A stretch of 7,401 nucleotides of DNA from Singulisphaera sp. GP187 (lineage in GTDB: Bacteria > Pseudomonadota > Gammaproteobacteria > Burkholderiales > Burkholderiaceae_C). Below, one piece after another: positions 1-6,275 of the stretch; position 1 is the stretch's first letter, and every line of letters begins with the position of its first letter. The position numbers and the translations under genes are program-made. The notes under the pieces were generated by a model. It did not search any database. It saw only the letters and a list, made by a program, of their open reading frames with translations, and was not told the origin of the DNA. Location: the NCBI GenBank assembly GCA_943327965.2, contig CALPYQ020000075.1, positions 1 to 7,401 of the forward strand, given 5' to 3'.

Positions 1-687
1 GGCATGCACAGCCGGTATGGCCGCCGTGCCGGGCAAGGACATGCCAAGAGTTTCTGCAATACACGCCATGGTGCTTGCAGTACCCATCACAGCACAGGTA
101 CCTGCTGTGGTAGCCAATCGGCCTTCGACAAGGTCAATGGTTTTACGTTCAATTTTGCCAGCGCGGTAGCTGCCCCAAAATCTGCGGCAGTCTGTGCAAG
201 CTCCCAAGCGTTCGCCTTCGTGACGACCGGTCATCATGGGTCCAGTGACCAGCTGAATTGCAGGAACATCAGCAGCCGCCGCGCCCATCAGTTGCGCGGG
301 TACTGTTTTGTCGCAACCCCCGATCAGTACAACCGAATCCATCGGTTGTGCACGGACCATTTCCTCAACATCCATGCTCATGAGGTTGCGGAACATCAAA
401 CTGGTTGGGTTTAAAAAAACCTCACCCAGCGAAATGGTAGGGAACTCAATTGGCAATCCGCCAGCAGCCAACACACCGCGTTTGACAGCTTCAACCAACT
501 CGGGCATGGCGCGATGGCAATTGTTAAAACCAGATCCGCTGGAGGCAATGCCAACCACTGGGCGCTCCAGCAATTCTGTCGAATAGCCCATTGACTTGAT
601 GAAGCTTCGACGCAAGTAAAGCGCGAATGCACGGTCACCGTAATTTGTCAGACCGCGAGCGATGCCGTGATCGGGAATATCTGCCAT
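1..687 (-). CDS. IlvD/EDD-family dehydratase, sugar-acid type (C-terminal part beyond left edge)
   Basis: The reading frame starts at ATG 687-685 and stays open to the left edge, giving 229 residues of a protein that is usually about 570-600 long. The family removes water from 2,3-dihydroxy acids to give 2-keto-3-deoxy acids in the cytoplasm, using an Fe-S cluster and Mg2+. Three cysteines expected to hold the cluster are visible: Cys57 (NNCHR), Cys125 (GGCDKT) and Cys198 (GTCAVMG). Lys127 is at the place of the carbamylated Mg2+ ligand. As I recall, Rhizobium leguminosarum L-arabinonate dehydratase has its [2Fe-2S] cysteines at 59, 127 and 200, the same spacing. The stretch MGTASTMA...LGMSLPG.AAIPAV also looks like sugar-acid dehydratases rather than the valine/isoleucine enzyme. 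The active-site serine lies outside the window. The start is fixed by an AGGA site six bases upstream and an in-frame stop (TAA, 744-742) before any other start codon. The exact substrate is unknown. Confidence 0.93.
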   Translation of the reverse strand, partial: MADIPDHGIARGLTNYGDRAFALYLRRSFIKSMGYSTELLERPVVGIASSGSGFNNCHRAMPELVEAVKRGVLAAGGLPIEFPTISLGEVFLNPTSLMFRNLMSMDVEEMVRAQPMDSVVLIGGCDKTVPAQLMGAAAADVPAIQLVTGPMMTGRHEGERLGACTDCRRFWGSYRAGKIERKTIDLVEGRLATTAGTCAVMGTASTMACIAETLGMSLPGTAAIPAVHA

Positions 688-693
688 GAAGAG

Positions 694-697
694 TCCT
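694..697 (-). promoter_or_regulatory. Ribosome binding site of the IlvD/EDD dehydratase
   Basis: On the minus strand the sequence reads AGGA, then six bases, then the ATG at 687-685. It supports that start codon for the dehydratase. The remaining part of the 84-base gap to the aldehyde dehydrogenase stop shows no convincing promoter or terminator. Confidence 0.7.
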
Positions 698-771
698 AAT
701 TGAAACTGATGGTCACCGAATTTTGGATGGCTTCGATTGACTTAATTGAAATGAACGAAGATTCTAAGCAT

Positions 772-2238
772 CTATAGCCGAGTCTTGATATATTTTGCTT
801 CTAAATAGTCGCGCAGGCCCAGTGAGCCCCCTTCACGTCCCATTCCGCTGTCCTTGACGCCACCAAAAGGCATCTCAGCACTGGCAATAGCGAGTTCATT
901 GATACCCACCATGCCCGCCTCGATGGCTTCACTGGCCATGGTGGCAGTCTTGAGCGAACGCGTGAACAAGTATGACGCCAGGCCATAGGGGGTGGCGTTG
1001 GCAAGCGCGATGGCCTGGTCAAAGTTGCTAAATGGGGCAATCGGTGCGACCGGCGCAAAGGGCTCATCGTGCATGATTCGCGCTGACTGCGGCACATCGG
1101 CCAGGGCAGTCGGTGATAGGTAGTAACCCTTGGTTCCAAGGCCTTCTGGACGGGCGCCGCCAGCGATGAGGCGAGCACCGTGATCTAGGGCATCGGCAAT
1201 CAAAGATTGTGCGTGTAACAAACCACGTCGATTGGCCATGGGCCCGACGTCTGTGTCAGCGGCCAAACCGGGGCCAACTTTCAGAGAGCGAGCGATCTCA
1301 CCAAATTTATCGACAAACCGTGCATAGACACTTTCATGCACAAAAAAGCGTGATGGCGATGCACACACTTGACCACAATTGCGGTACTTAAAGCGAGCAC
1401 ATTGCTCTGCTGCAGCCTCGACATCCGCATCTTCAAAAATCAAAACTGGCGCGTGACCACCCAGTTCCATTGAAACTCGCTTGATGCCTTCAGCCGCCAA
1501 ATGGAGCATCTTGCGTCCCACTGAGGTGGATCCAGTCAATGTGATTTTTGCAATTTTGGGTGATCCCACCAAAACTTCAGAAATAAATCCGGAATCACCG
1601 GTGACCAGATTGACCGTGCCAGAGGGTAAGCCAGCATCGTGCAAAGCTTGAATGACCGCCATGCAACTGCCCGCTGCTTCGCTGGCTGGTTTGACCACCA
1701 CACAACAGCCAGCGCCCAGAGCCGCCGCAATTTTGCGAGAAGGCAGCAAAGCTGGAAAGTTCCAGGCAGAAAAAGCCGCAACCACACCAACAGGCTCATA
1801 TCGAACTTGCATGCGCACCTCAGGCACTCGCGCTTGAAAGGTGTGACCGTAGATGCGCTGAGTTTCGCCGGCATACCAATCAAATTGGTCGGCTGCGTCA
1901 TTGAGTTCACCTCGGGACTGCGCCAAAGGCTTGCCTGTCTCAGACGACATCAAGCGGGCATTTTCTTCAATGCGCTCTCGCATAATTGAGGCTGTGCGAT
2001 GCAACAGCACCGATCGCTCCCAGGGCGATGTGTGACGCCATGTGCGAAAAGCTGCATCGGCTGCATTCACCGCTTCTTCGATATCTAGGCGAGTGGCCAC
2101 TGGAATGTGGCCAATCACTTCTTCGTTGGTGGGGTCAATGACCTCTCGCGTCTCGCCTCCGGTGGCCGCGCGCCACTGACCGTTGATGAAAAGGCCGTAG
2201 CCACTGTATAAACCTAGATCGTCACGCTTCATAGTCAT
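772..2238 (-). CDS. NAD(P)-dependent aldehyde dehydrogenase, semialdehyde-dehydrogenase type
   Basis: This complete 488-residue protein has the normal length for a soluble aldehyde dehydrogenase, which oxidises an aldehyde to an acid with NAD+ or NADP+. Visible residues are Asn160 (SAWNFP, oxyanion hole), Lys183 (VVKPASE, cofactor binding), the GSTSVG loop at 236-241, the general base Glu258 (MELGGHAPV), the nucleophile Cys292 (GQVCASPSRF), Glu392 (DEPFAPV) and FGGVKDSG at 468-475. GGHAPV and QVC.SP.RF resemble alpha-ketoglutarate-semialdehyde dehydrogenase of non-phosphorylating pentose catabolism more than GabD, but this is from memory of the family. The usual EPFGPV motif reads EPFAPV here. 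The gene starts 18 bases after the ThDP-enzyme stop. No Shine-Dalgarno sequence is obvious, so translation may depend on coupling; a second ATG two codons inside is an alternative start. Its likely job is to oxidise an aldehyde made by another enzyme of the operon. Class confidence is high, substrate confidence low. Confidence 0.95.
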   Translation of the reverse strand: MTMKRDDLGLYSGYGLFINGQWRAATGGETREVIDPTNEEVIGHIPVATRLDIEEAVNAADAAFRTWRHTSPWERSVLLHRTASIMRERIEENARLMSSETGKPLAQSRGELNDAADQFDWYAGETQRIYGHTFQARVPEVRMQVRYEPVGVVAAFSAWNFPALLPSRKIAAALGAGCCVVVKPASEAAGSCMAVIQALHDAGLPSGTVNLVTGDSGFISEVLVGSPKIAKITLTGSTSVGRKMLHLAAEGIKRVSMELGGHAPVLIFEDADVEAAAEQCARFKYRNCGQVCASPSRFFVHESVYARFVDKFGEIARSLKVGPGLAADTDVGPMANRRGLLHAQSLIADALDHGARLIAGGARPEGLGTKGYYLSPTALADVPQSARIMHDEPFAPVAPIAPFSNFDQAIALANATPYGLASYLFTRSLKTATMASEAIEAGMVGINELAIASAEMPFGGVKDSGMGREGGSLGLRDYLEAKYIKTRL

Positions 2239-2256
2239 TGAATTTGAAAGAATTAA

Positions 2257-4170
2257 TTAAACAAGGCTAGACAGGTAACGTTGTTGAACGTCATCGCACC
2301 AGTTACCCACGTTCCAAGAACCGTAAGCACCTAAGCCACCCTCAGGGCGCTCGCCTGCATACACTGGCACATGAACCACTGACAGCCCTGGATGCGAATG
2401 CGCACGCTTGAGGGCTTCGCGCAGAGAAGCCGTATCTTCACCACCCCAAAGCGCCTGAACGCCTTTCACACTGCCCGCCAACTGAACATAATCGACGGCC
2501 ACTGCATCGTTGGTCCGGAAGTCTTTACCGTACTGTGCATGCTGAAGGCTTGAAATAGCAGCCATTCGGCGATTGTCAAAAATAACGATGGTGCCACGTG
2601 CTTGATGTTCGATGGCACTGATCAGGGCCTGTGGATTCATCATGAATGATCCGTCACCCGTGAATGCAATGGGATATTGCTGCGTACTTGCCATGCCGGC
2701 AGCAGTGACAGCACAGGTGGCAAAACCCATGTACGAAGCACCCGACTCTGTGTAAGTCTGCCCAGTTGAATCATCCTCGACGGTTTGAAATCCATTGGCC
2801 TGCACATCACCTGCATCAAAGAATTTGATGGCGTTGACTTCATTTGCAAAATCGCAAACGACTTTGATGGCGGCGGGTTGCGTCAAAACACTTCGTTGCC
2901 AGACCTCATCAAAAAGTGGCGGCGTGGACTGTCGCTGATGTAAAAAACTTTTCCAAGCTGCCTTGCTTGCGGCACATGCCTCCAACCAAACAGAACGTGG
3001 CTGTGACTGTTCATCGGGCATACCTTCGAGCACAGACAACAACTGGTCAACAACGGCACCAATATCCCCTTGCAGCGGAATGGTCCGGTTGTAATGCGTC
3101 AAGTCGGACAGATCGGCATTGATGTTGATCACCTGTTCGACCAAAGGATAGCCAACACCAGAGCAATCACTTTGACAGACAGCACGTGTACCAATGGCCA
3201 CCAGCAATGTTGCATTGGCCATTGCGTGATTGCCACTGATGGAGCCCTTGCTACCGCCAACATGCATGTATTGCGGGTGCGCATCGGGTAGGATACCCGT
3301 TGAGCCTGGCGAAGCCACAACGGCAGCGCCGCATCGCTCGGCCAATTTTCTCAATGGACCTGCAAAGGGTCGACCGCCACCACCAATCTTGAAGACAATG
3401 CGAGAGTGACCTCGCAAAGCTTCTGCCGCCTTTTTGAGAACAGCCATGTCAGCAATGGCTGTTGGTGTGTTTTGCAATGCCTCTGGTAAGGCCTCCAAAT
3501 TGAGCCCATCGATCACTTGCGGCTGGGTATTGATTGGCAACATCAAATAGAAAGGACCCGGCTTCACTGGGTGGTTAACGCACTGCGTACCTCGACGCAG
3601 GGCATCACGAAGTGCCTCCGGTGTGTGCAACACATAAGATTGCCCCATCAGCGCAGTCATTTGACCGTACAGCTGCTGCTGCTGCTTAGGAATCTGCTGC
3701 ATGTTGTAGCCTTCACCCCAGGTGGTTTCATCGCCATAAATATGGTACAGACCCACGCCATTGCAAGCTGCAGCCAAGGAACCCGCCAGGGCCTGAAGCG
3801 CACCGGGACCAATCGAGGTCACGACTGCGCAAGGCTCCTTCCATGCCCAGGCCAGAGCGGTCCCGGCATGGGCCATTTCCACTTCGTTGCGAAAGTTAAA
3901 AACCTTCGTCACGCCAGCCTCTGTGTAGACGCGAAGTACCTCGCCAAGATCGGTAGAGCCATGTCCGAAAATAGCCAAGTATTTACTGACACCTTGCTTG
4001 AGCAGACCCAACACCAATGCTTCAGAAAGTGTAATGTTGAGTTGTTTGGGCAACGCGCCTGAAGCTAGAGCCTGATTCAGCCCCCCGCTGCTTGCGATGA
4101 CTTTTGCCCTAGCTTCTAAGCCCGGAGTTCCTAACAGCATGACGGCGGGTATTTCAACTTGATTGTTCAT
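2257..4170 (-). CDS. Thiamine-diphosphate enzyme, IolD-like (C-C bond hydrolase/lyase or 2-keto acid decarboxylase)
   Basis: This 637-residue protein has the three-domain layout of the acetolactate synthase/IolD superfamily: pyrimidine-binding domain at about 46-205, central domain at about 235-390 and diphosphate-binding domain at about 440-615. The catalytic Glu96 sits in FRNEVEMAHAG, and the ThDP/Mg2+ motif begins at GDGS 505-508 and closes at DN 542-543. IolD-like traits are IFGHG at 67-71, NE..MAHA at 95-102, TS.GPGA at 118-124, GDGSFMM at 505-511 followed by IFDN, and the C-terminal YGSWNVG at 616-622. The length also matches Bacillus IolD. IolD opens a cyclic dione ring in inositol breakdown, but no inositol gene is near. 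The segment at 146-170 (GDETTWGEGYN..., then four glutamines) differs from the IolD segment, so another substrate is likely. It lies 13 bases after the binding-protein gene and has no clear ribosome binding site. A decarboxylase or acyl-transferase role is an alternative. Confidence 0.85.
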   Translation of the reverse strand: MNNQVEIPAVMLLGTPGLEARAKVIASSGGLNQALASGALPKQLNITLSEALVLGLLKQGVSKYLAIFGHGSTDLGEVLRVYTEAGVTKVFNFRNEVEMAHAGTALAWAWKEPCAVVTSIGPGALQALAGSLAAACNGVGLYHIYGDETTWGEGYNMQQIPKQQQQLYGQMTALMGQSYVLHTPEALRDALRRGTQCVNHPVKPGPFYLMLPINTQPQVIDGLNLEALPEALQNTPTAIADMAVLKKAAEALRGHSRIVFKIGGGGRPFAGPLRKLAERCGAAVVASPGSTGILPDAHPQYMHVGGSKGSISGNHAMANATLLVAIGTRAVCQSDCSGVGYPLVEQVININADLSDLTHYNRTIPLQGDIGAVVDQLLSVLEGMPDEQSQPRSVWLEACAASKAAWKSFLHQRQSTPPLFDEVWQRSVLTQPAAIKVVCDFANEVNAIKFFDAGDVQANGFQTVEDDSTGQTYTESGASYMGFATCAVTAAGMASTQQYPIAFTGDGSFMMNPQALISAIEHQARGTIVIFDNRRMAAISSLQHAQYGKDFRTNDAVAVDYVQLAGSVKGVQALWGGEDTASLREALKRAHSHPGLSVVHVPVYAGERPEGGLGAYGSWNVGNWCDDVQQRYLSSLV

Positions 4171-4183
4171 TGACTTGAATTGA

Positions 4184-5164
4184 TTATTTGATGTTCAGAC
4201 CGGCTCGCTCAATCAGTCTACCCAACATGACGTCGTCCTTGGCAATCAGAGGACCGAATTCATTGGCTGGCATGAATGCAGGGACAAAACCCATCTTCAC
4301 GCCTTGCGCCTTGAATTCCGGACTTGTCACAGCTTCTTGCAAAGCCTTCTCTAGACGGGAGACGATGGCTGGCGGCGTACCCTTAGGCGACGCAATACCG
4401 CGCCACATTTCGCCGTTGTAAGCCATGCCTGCTTCTGCAGTGGTAGGCACTGTTGGGAATGCGGGTTCGCGTGACGACGCCAAGACACCCACAATGCGCA
4501 AAGTACCCGCACTGACATGCGATGTCAGCGCTGAAGGCACTGACACGACAGCATCAATCTGACCGCCAAGCAAGCTTGTGACAACTTGTGACGCGCCAAA
4601 AGGCACATGCATGACATCAGCATTAATTTCTTTAAAAAATGCCACCGATGAAATGTGTGTATGACTGCCAATGCCTGAGTTGCCGATAGAAACTGCGCCT
4701 GGACGCTTTTTGACATCATCGACCATGGCCTTCAGATCTTTCCAAGGCGCATTGGCTCTGATAGCAATGACCGGATTTTCTACTGTAACGCGCGCGATAG
4801 GATCAAACGCGCGATAGTCGAAAGGAATCAAGCCAGAGTAGAAAACAGTGCTGATGGACGTTGAATTAAAGACCAAGGTATATCCGTCAGCTGGCTTCTG
4901 TTGGGCGTACTTGTAACCAATAGAGCCACCACCACCCGGTTTGTTAACGACGACAATCGGCTGTCCAAGCTTCTTACTCATTTGCTCTGACAAGACACGT
5001 GCCGTGACATCCGCAGCAGAACCGGCTGGGAATAAGACAACCAACTCAACAGGCTTTGCTGGAAAGTTTTGTGCAAAACCTGTACCGGCTGCAAAGGCGC
5101 TGGCTGTTGCAAGCATTCCGATCAAGATGGATCGGCGTAAATTGGTTTGTTTTTGATTCGTCAT
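4184..5164 (-). CDS. Tripartite tricarboxylate transporter (Bug/TctC family) periplasmic solute-binding protein
   Basis: This complete 326-residue protein has the usual length of Bug receptors. It begins with a basic N-terminus (NLRRS), a hydrophobic stretch at about 12-29 and a likely signal-peptidase site after Ala31 (GFA|QNFP), so it is exported to the periplasm. Family marks are P.KPVELVVLFPAG at 35-48, Asp52 in AADVTAR, PGGGGSIG at 76-83, PADGYTLVF at 91-99, VPFG at 187-190 and LLGGQID at 198-204. These proteins bind small carboxylates or related compounds and pass them to TctA/TctB membrane proteins. No TctAB gene is in the window; orphan receptors like this are common in Burkholderiales. 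It sits between the Mo hydroxylase and the ThDP enzyme, so it probably binds the pathway substrate or senses it. The start is supported by a GGAG site. The ligand cannot be predicted. Confidence 0.97.
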   Translation of the reverse strand: MTNQKQTNLRRSILIGMLATASAFAAGTGFAQNFPAKPVELVVLFPAGSAADVTARVLSEQMSKKLGQPIVVVNKPGGGGSIGYKYAQQKPADGYTLVFNSTSISTVFYSGLIPFDYRAFDPIARVTVENPVIAIRANAPWKDLKAMVDDVKKRPGAVSIGNSGIGSHTHISSVAFFKEINADVMHVPFGASQVVTSLLGGQIDAVVSVPSALTSHVSAGTLRIVGVLASSREPAFPTVPTTAEAGMAYNGEMWRGIASPKGTPPAIVSRLEKALQEAVTSPEFKAQGVKMGFVPAFMPANEFGPLIAKDDVMLGRLIERAGLNIK

Positions 5165-5169
5165 TTTTG

Positions 5170-5174
5170 TCTCC
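5170..5174 (-). promoter_or_regulatory. Ribosome binding site of the Bug-family binding protein
   Basis: The minus strand reads GGAGA with five bases before the ATG at 5164-5162, and this fixes the start. The rest of the 79-base gap after the Mo-subunit stop is AT-rich and could hold an internal promoter. I found no -35/-10 pair with acceptable spacing. Confidence 0.75.
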
Positions 5175-5243
5175 GTTAATAAAAGGGCTTGGTGAATTGA
5201 TCTTTAAAATACAAACACCACTTCAAACTGACTGATTATTTTT

Positions 5244-6275
5244 TTAGGTGATGGTCTCTTCGATGGGTGTTTTTGTAGCCTTCGCAACTGAGCGCTTGGC
5301 AATCAATGCCTCCATCACTCGCTCAGGTGTAGCTGGCAGCCGTGTCATGCGAACGCCAACAGCGTCGTAGATGGCGTTGATAATTGCGGCCGCTGTTGGC
5401 GTGATGGCTGGCTCTCCAATTCCTTTAACACCCAGAGGTGTCTTTGGGTCGGGCTCAGTCAGCAAAACAGAAGTGACGTGTGGAATGTCCAAGGCGGTAG
5501 GCAGGATGTATTTGGCAAAGCCAGGCGTTGTTGTTTCGCCCTTGACCTGCACATACTCCTCCATCAGCGCATGCCCCAATCCCATAATGACGGAGCCTTC
5601 AATCTGACCCTCGACTTGCTGAGGATTGATCACGCGACCCACATCGTGCGCCGCCCAAACACCCAGTACTTGTACTTCTCCAGTGTCGTCATCCACTTCA
5701 ACCTCAGCCACCTGCGCACCAAAAACGTAGCTCTGCCAGGGTGTCGCTTCGCCCGTTTCTGGATGAAGTGAGGTGTGCGCTGAGGTAAAGAGTCCACTAC
5801 CGACAATGACAATGCCACGCTCTTTTTTCAAAACGTGAACAGCATGTTCCATGCTCATGCGCTTGCTGGCGGAACCCTCAACCCAGACTTGACCTGAAAA
5901 TGCTTTCACGCTTTCTGGGCTGACACCCCAGTAAGCGCCCATCGCAACTCGAAAACGTCCAAAGGCCTCACGGCAACCCACAGCAACGGCATTGCCAATC
6001 ATGTAGGTCATACGTGTCGCACCTGCGTGCGCTGCTTCTGGAACACGGGCAGTGTCGTTGTCTCCGAGAACAATGTCCTCAGGGCGAACGCCCATTTCCT
6101 GGGCTGCAATTTGACAGAGACCGGTCAAGACACCTTCACCGATTTCCGTGACGCCAGTGGCAATTTTGACAGTCCCACCATCGTCAAGCTCAACCCAAAC
6201 TGCAGCGCGGTCCATCGCTGCTGTGCGGGCGATACCGTACCAACCACAGGCTACACCTCTTCCTCGGTTTTTCAT
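5244..6275 (-). CDS. Molybdenum hydroxylase (xanthine dehydrogenase family), C-terminal half of the molybdopterin-binding subunit as a separate protein
   Basis: The 343 residues correspond to the second molybdopterin-binding domain, which in most relatives is the C-terminal half of one chain of about 750 residues. It begins exactly at the usual domain opening (GRGVACGW). It contains TEIGEG at 43-48, DVGRVINP at 211-218, a GQIEGS...GLGHAL..E segment at about 223-239, and GVKGIGEPA at 282-290. In that last motif Glu288 matches the catalytic base (Glu1261 in bovine xanthine oxidase). The protein should form one active site with the upstream subunit, plus FeS and FAD subunits not seen here, and hydroxylate an aldehyde or heterocycle carbon with water as oxygen source. 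The start overlaps the upstream stop (ATGA) and has its own strong ribosome binding site. Eubacterium barkeri nicotinate dehydrogenase, as I recall, has a similar split. Position 47 is Glu where xanthine oxidase has Gln767. Substrate unknown. Confidence 0.93.
   Translation of the reverse strand: MKNRGRGVACGWYGIARTAAMDRAAVWVELDDGGTVKIATGVTEIGEGVLTGLCQIAAQEMGVRPEDIVLGDNDTARVPEAAHAGATRMTYMIGNAVAVGCREAFGRFRVAMGAYWGVSPESVKAFSGQVWVEGSASKRMSMEHAVHVLKKERGIVIVGSGLFTSAHTSLHPETGEATPWQSYVFGAQVAEVEVDDDTGEVQVLGVWAAHDVGRVINPQQVEGQIEGSVIMGLGHALMEEYVQVKGETTTPGFAKYILPTALDIPHVTSVLLTEPDPKTPLGVKGIGEPAITPTAAAIINAIYDAVGVRMTRLPATPERVMEALIAKRSVAKATKTPIEETIT
6272..6275 (-). other. ATGA stop/start overlap between the two molybdopterin-binding subunits
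   Basis: On the minus strand the TGA stop of the first subunit (6274-6272) overlaps the ATG of the second (6275-6273). Four-base overlaps of this kind are a classic sign of translational coupling and suggest equal production of two proteins that share one active site. Confidence 0.9.

Noticed and set aside
4..414. Plus-strand open frame at the left edge
   Set aside because: It lies opposite the IlvD/EDD dehydratase, whose Fe-S cysteines and family motifs are unmistakable on the minus strand.
731..760. Hairpin CTTCG ... CGAAG in the gap before the dehydratase, as a terminator
   Set aside because: The stem is only five pairs with a loop of 20 bases and no T-run follows on the transcribed side.
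3672..3686. CAG/CTG triplet run as a repeat element
   Set aside because: Only about four in-frame glutamine codons inside the ThDP gene; too short to call a repeat feature.
3517..4062. Plus-strand open frame of 181 codons antisense to the ThDP enzyme
   Set aside because: The opposite strand encodes conserved ThDP-enzyme sequence throughout, and the antisense translation shows no domain.
5090..5164. Twin-arginine signal on the Bug protein (NLRRS)
   Set aside because: The two arginines are not followed by the usual F-L-K type context; an ordinary Sec signal explains the N-terminus as well.
5165..5243. Internal promoter before the Bug gene
   Set aside because: TTGAAG and several T/A-rich hexamers are present, but no pair has 16-18 base spacing with good matches; a promoter remains possible but is not supported.
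6265..6275. A-run after the second Mo-subunit ATG (ATGAAAAAC) as a -1 frameshift site that would fuse the two halves
   Set aside because: In the frame of the first subunit the TGA stop comes before the A-run, so ribosomes would terminate before slipping; the strong internal ribosome binding site explains expression of the second half.
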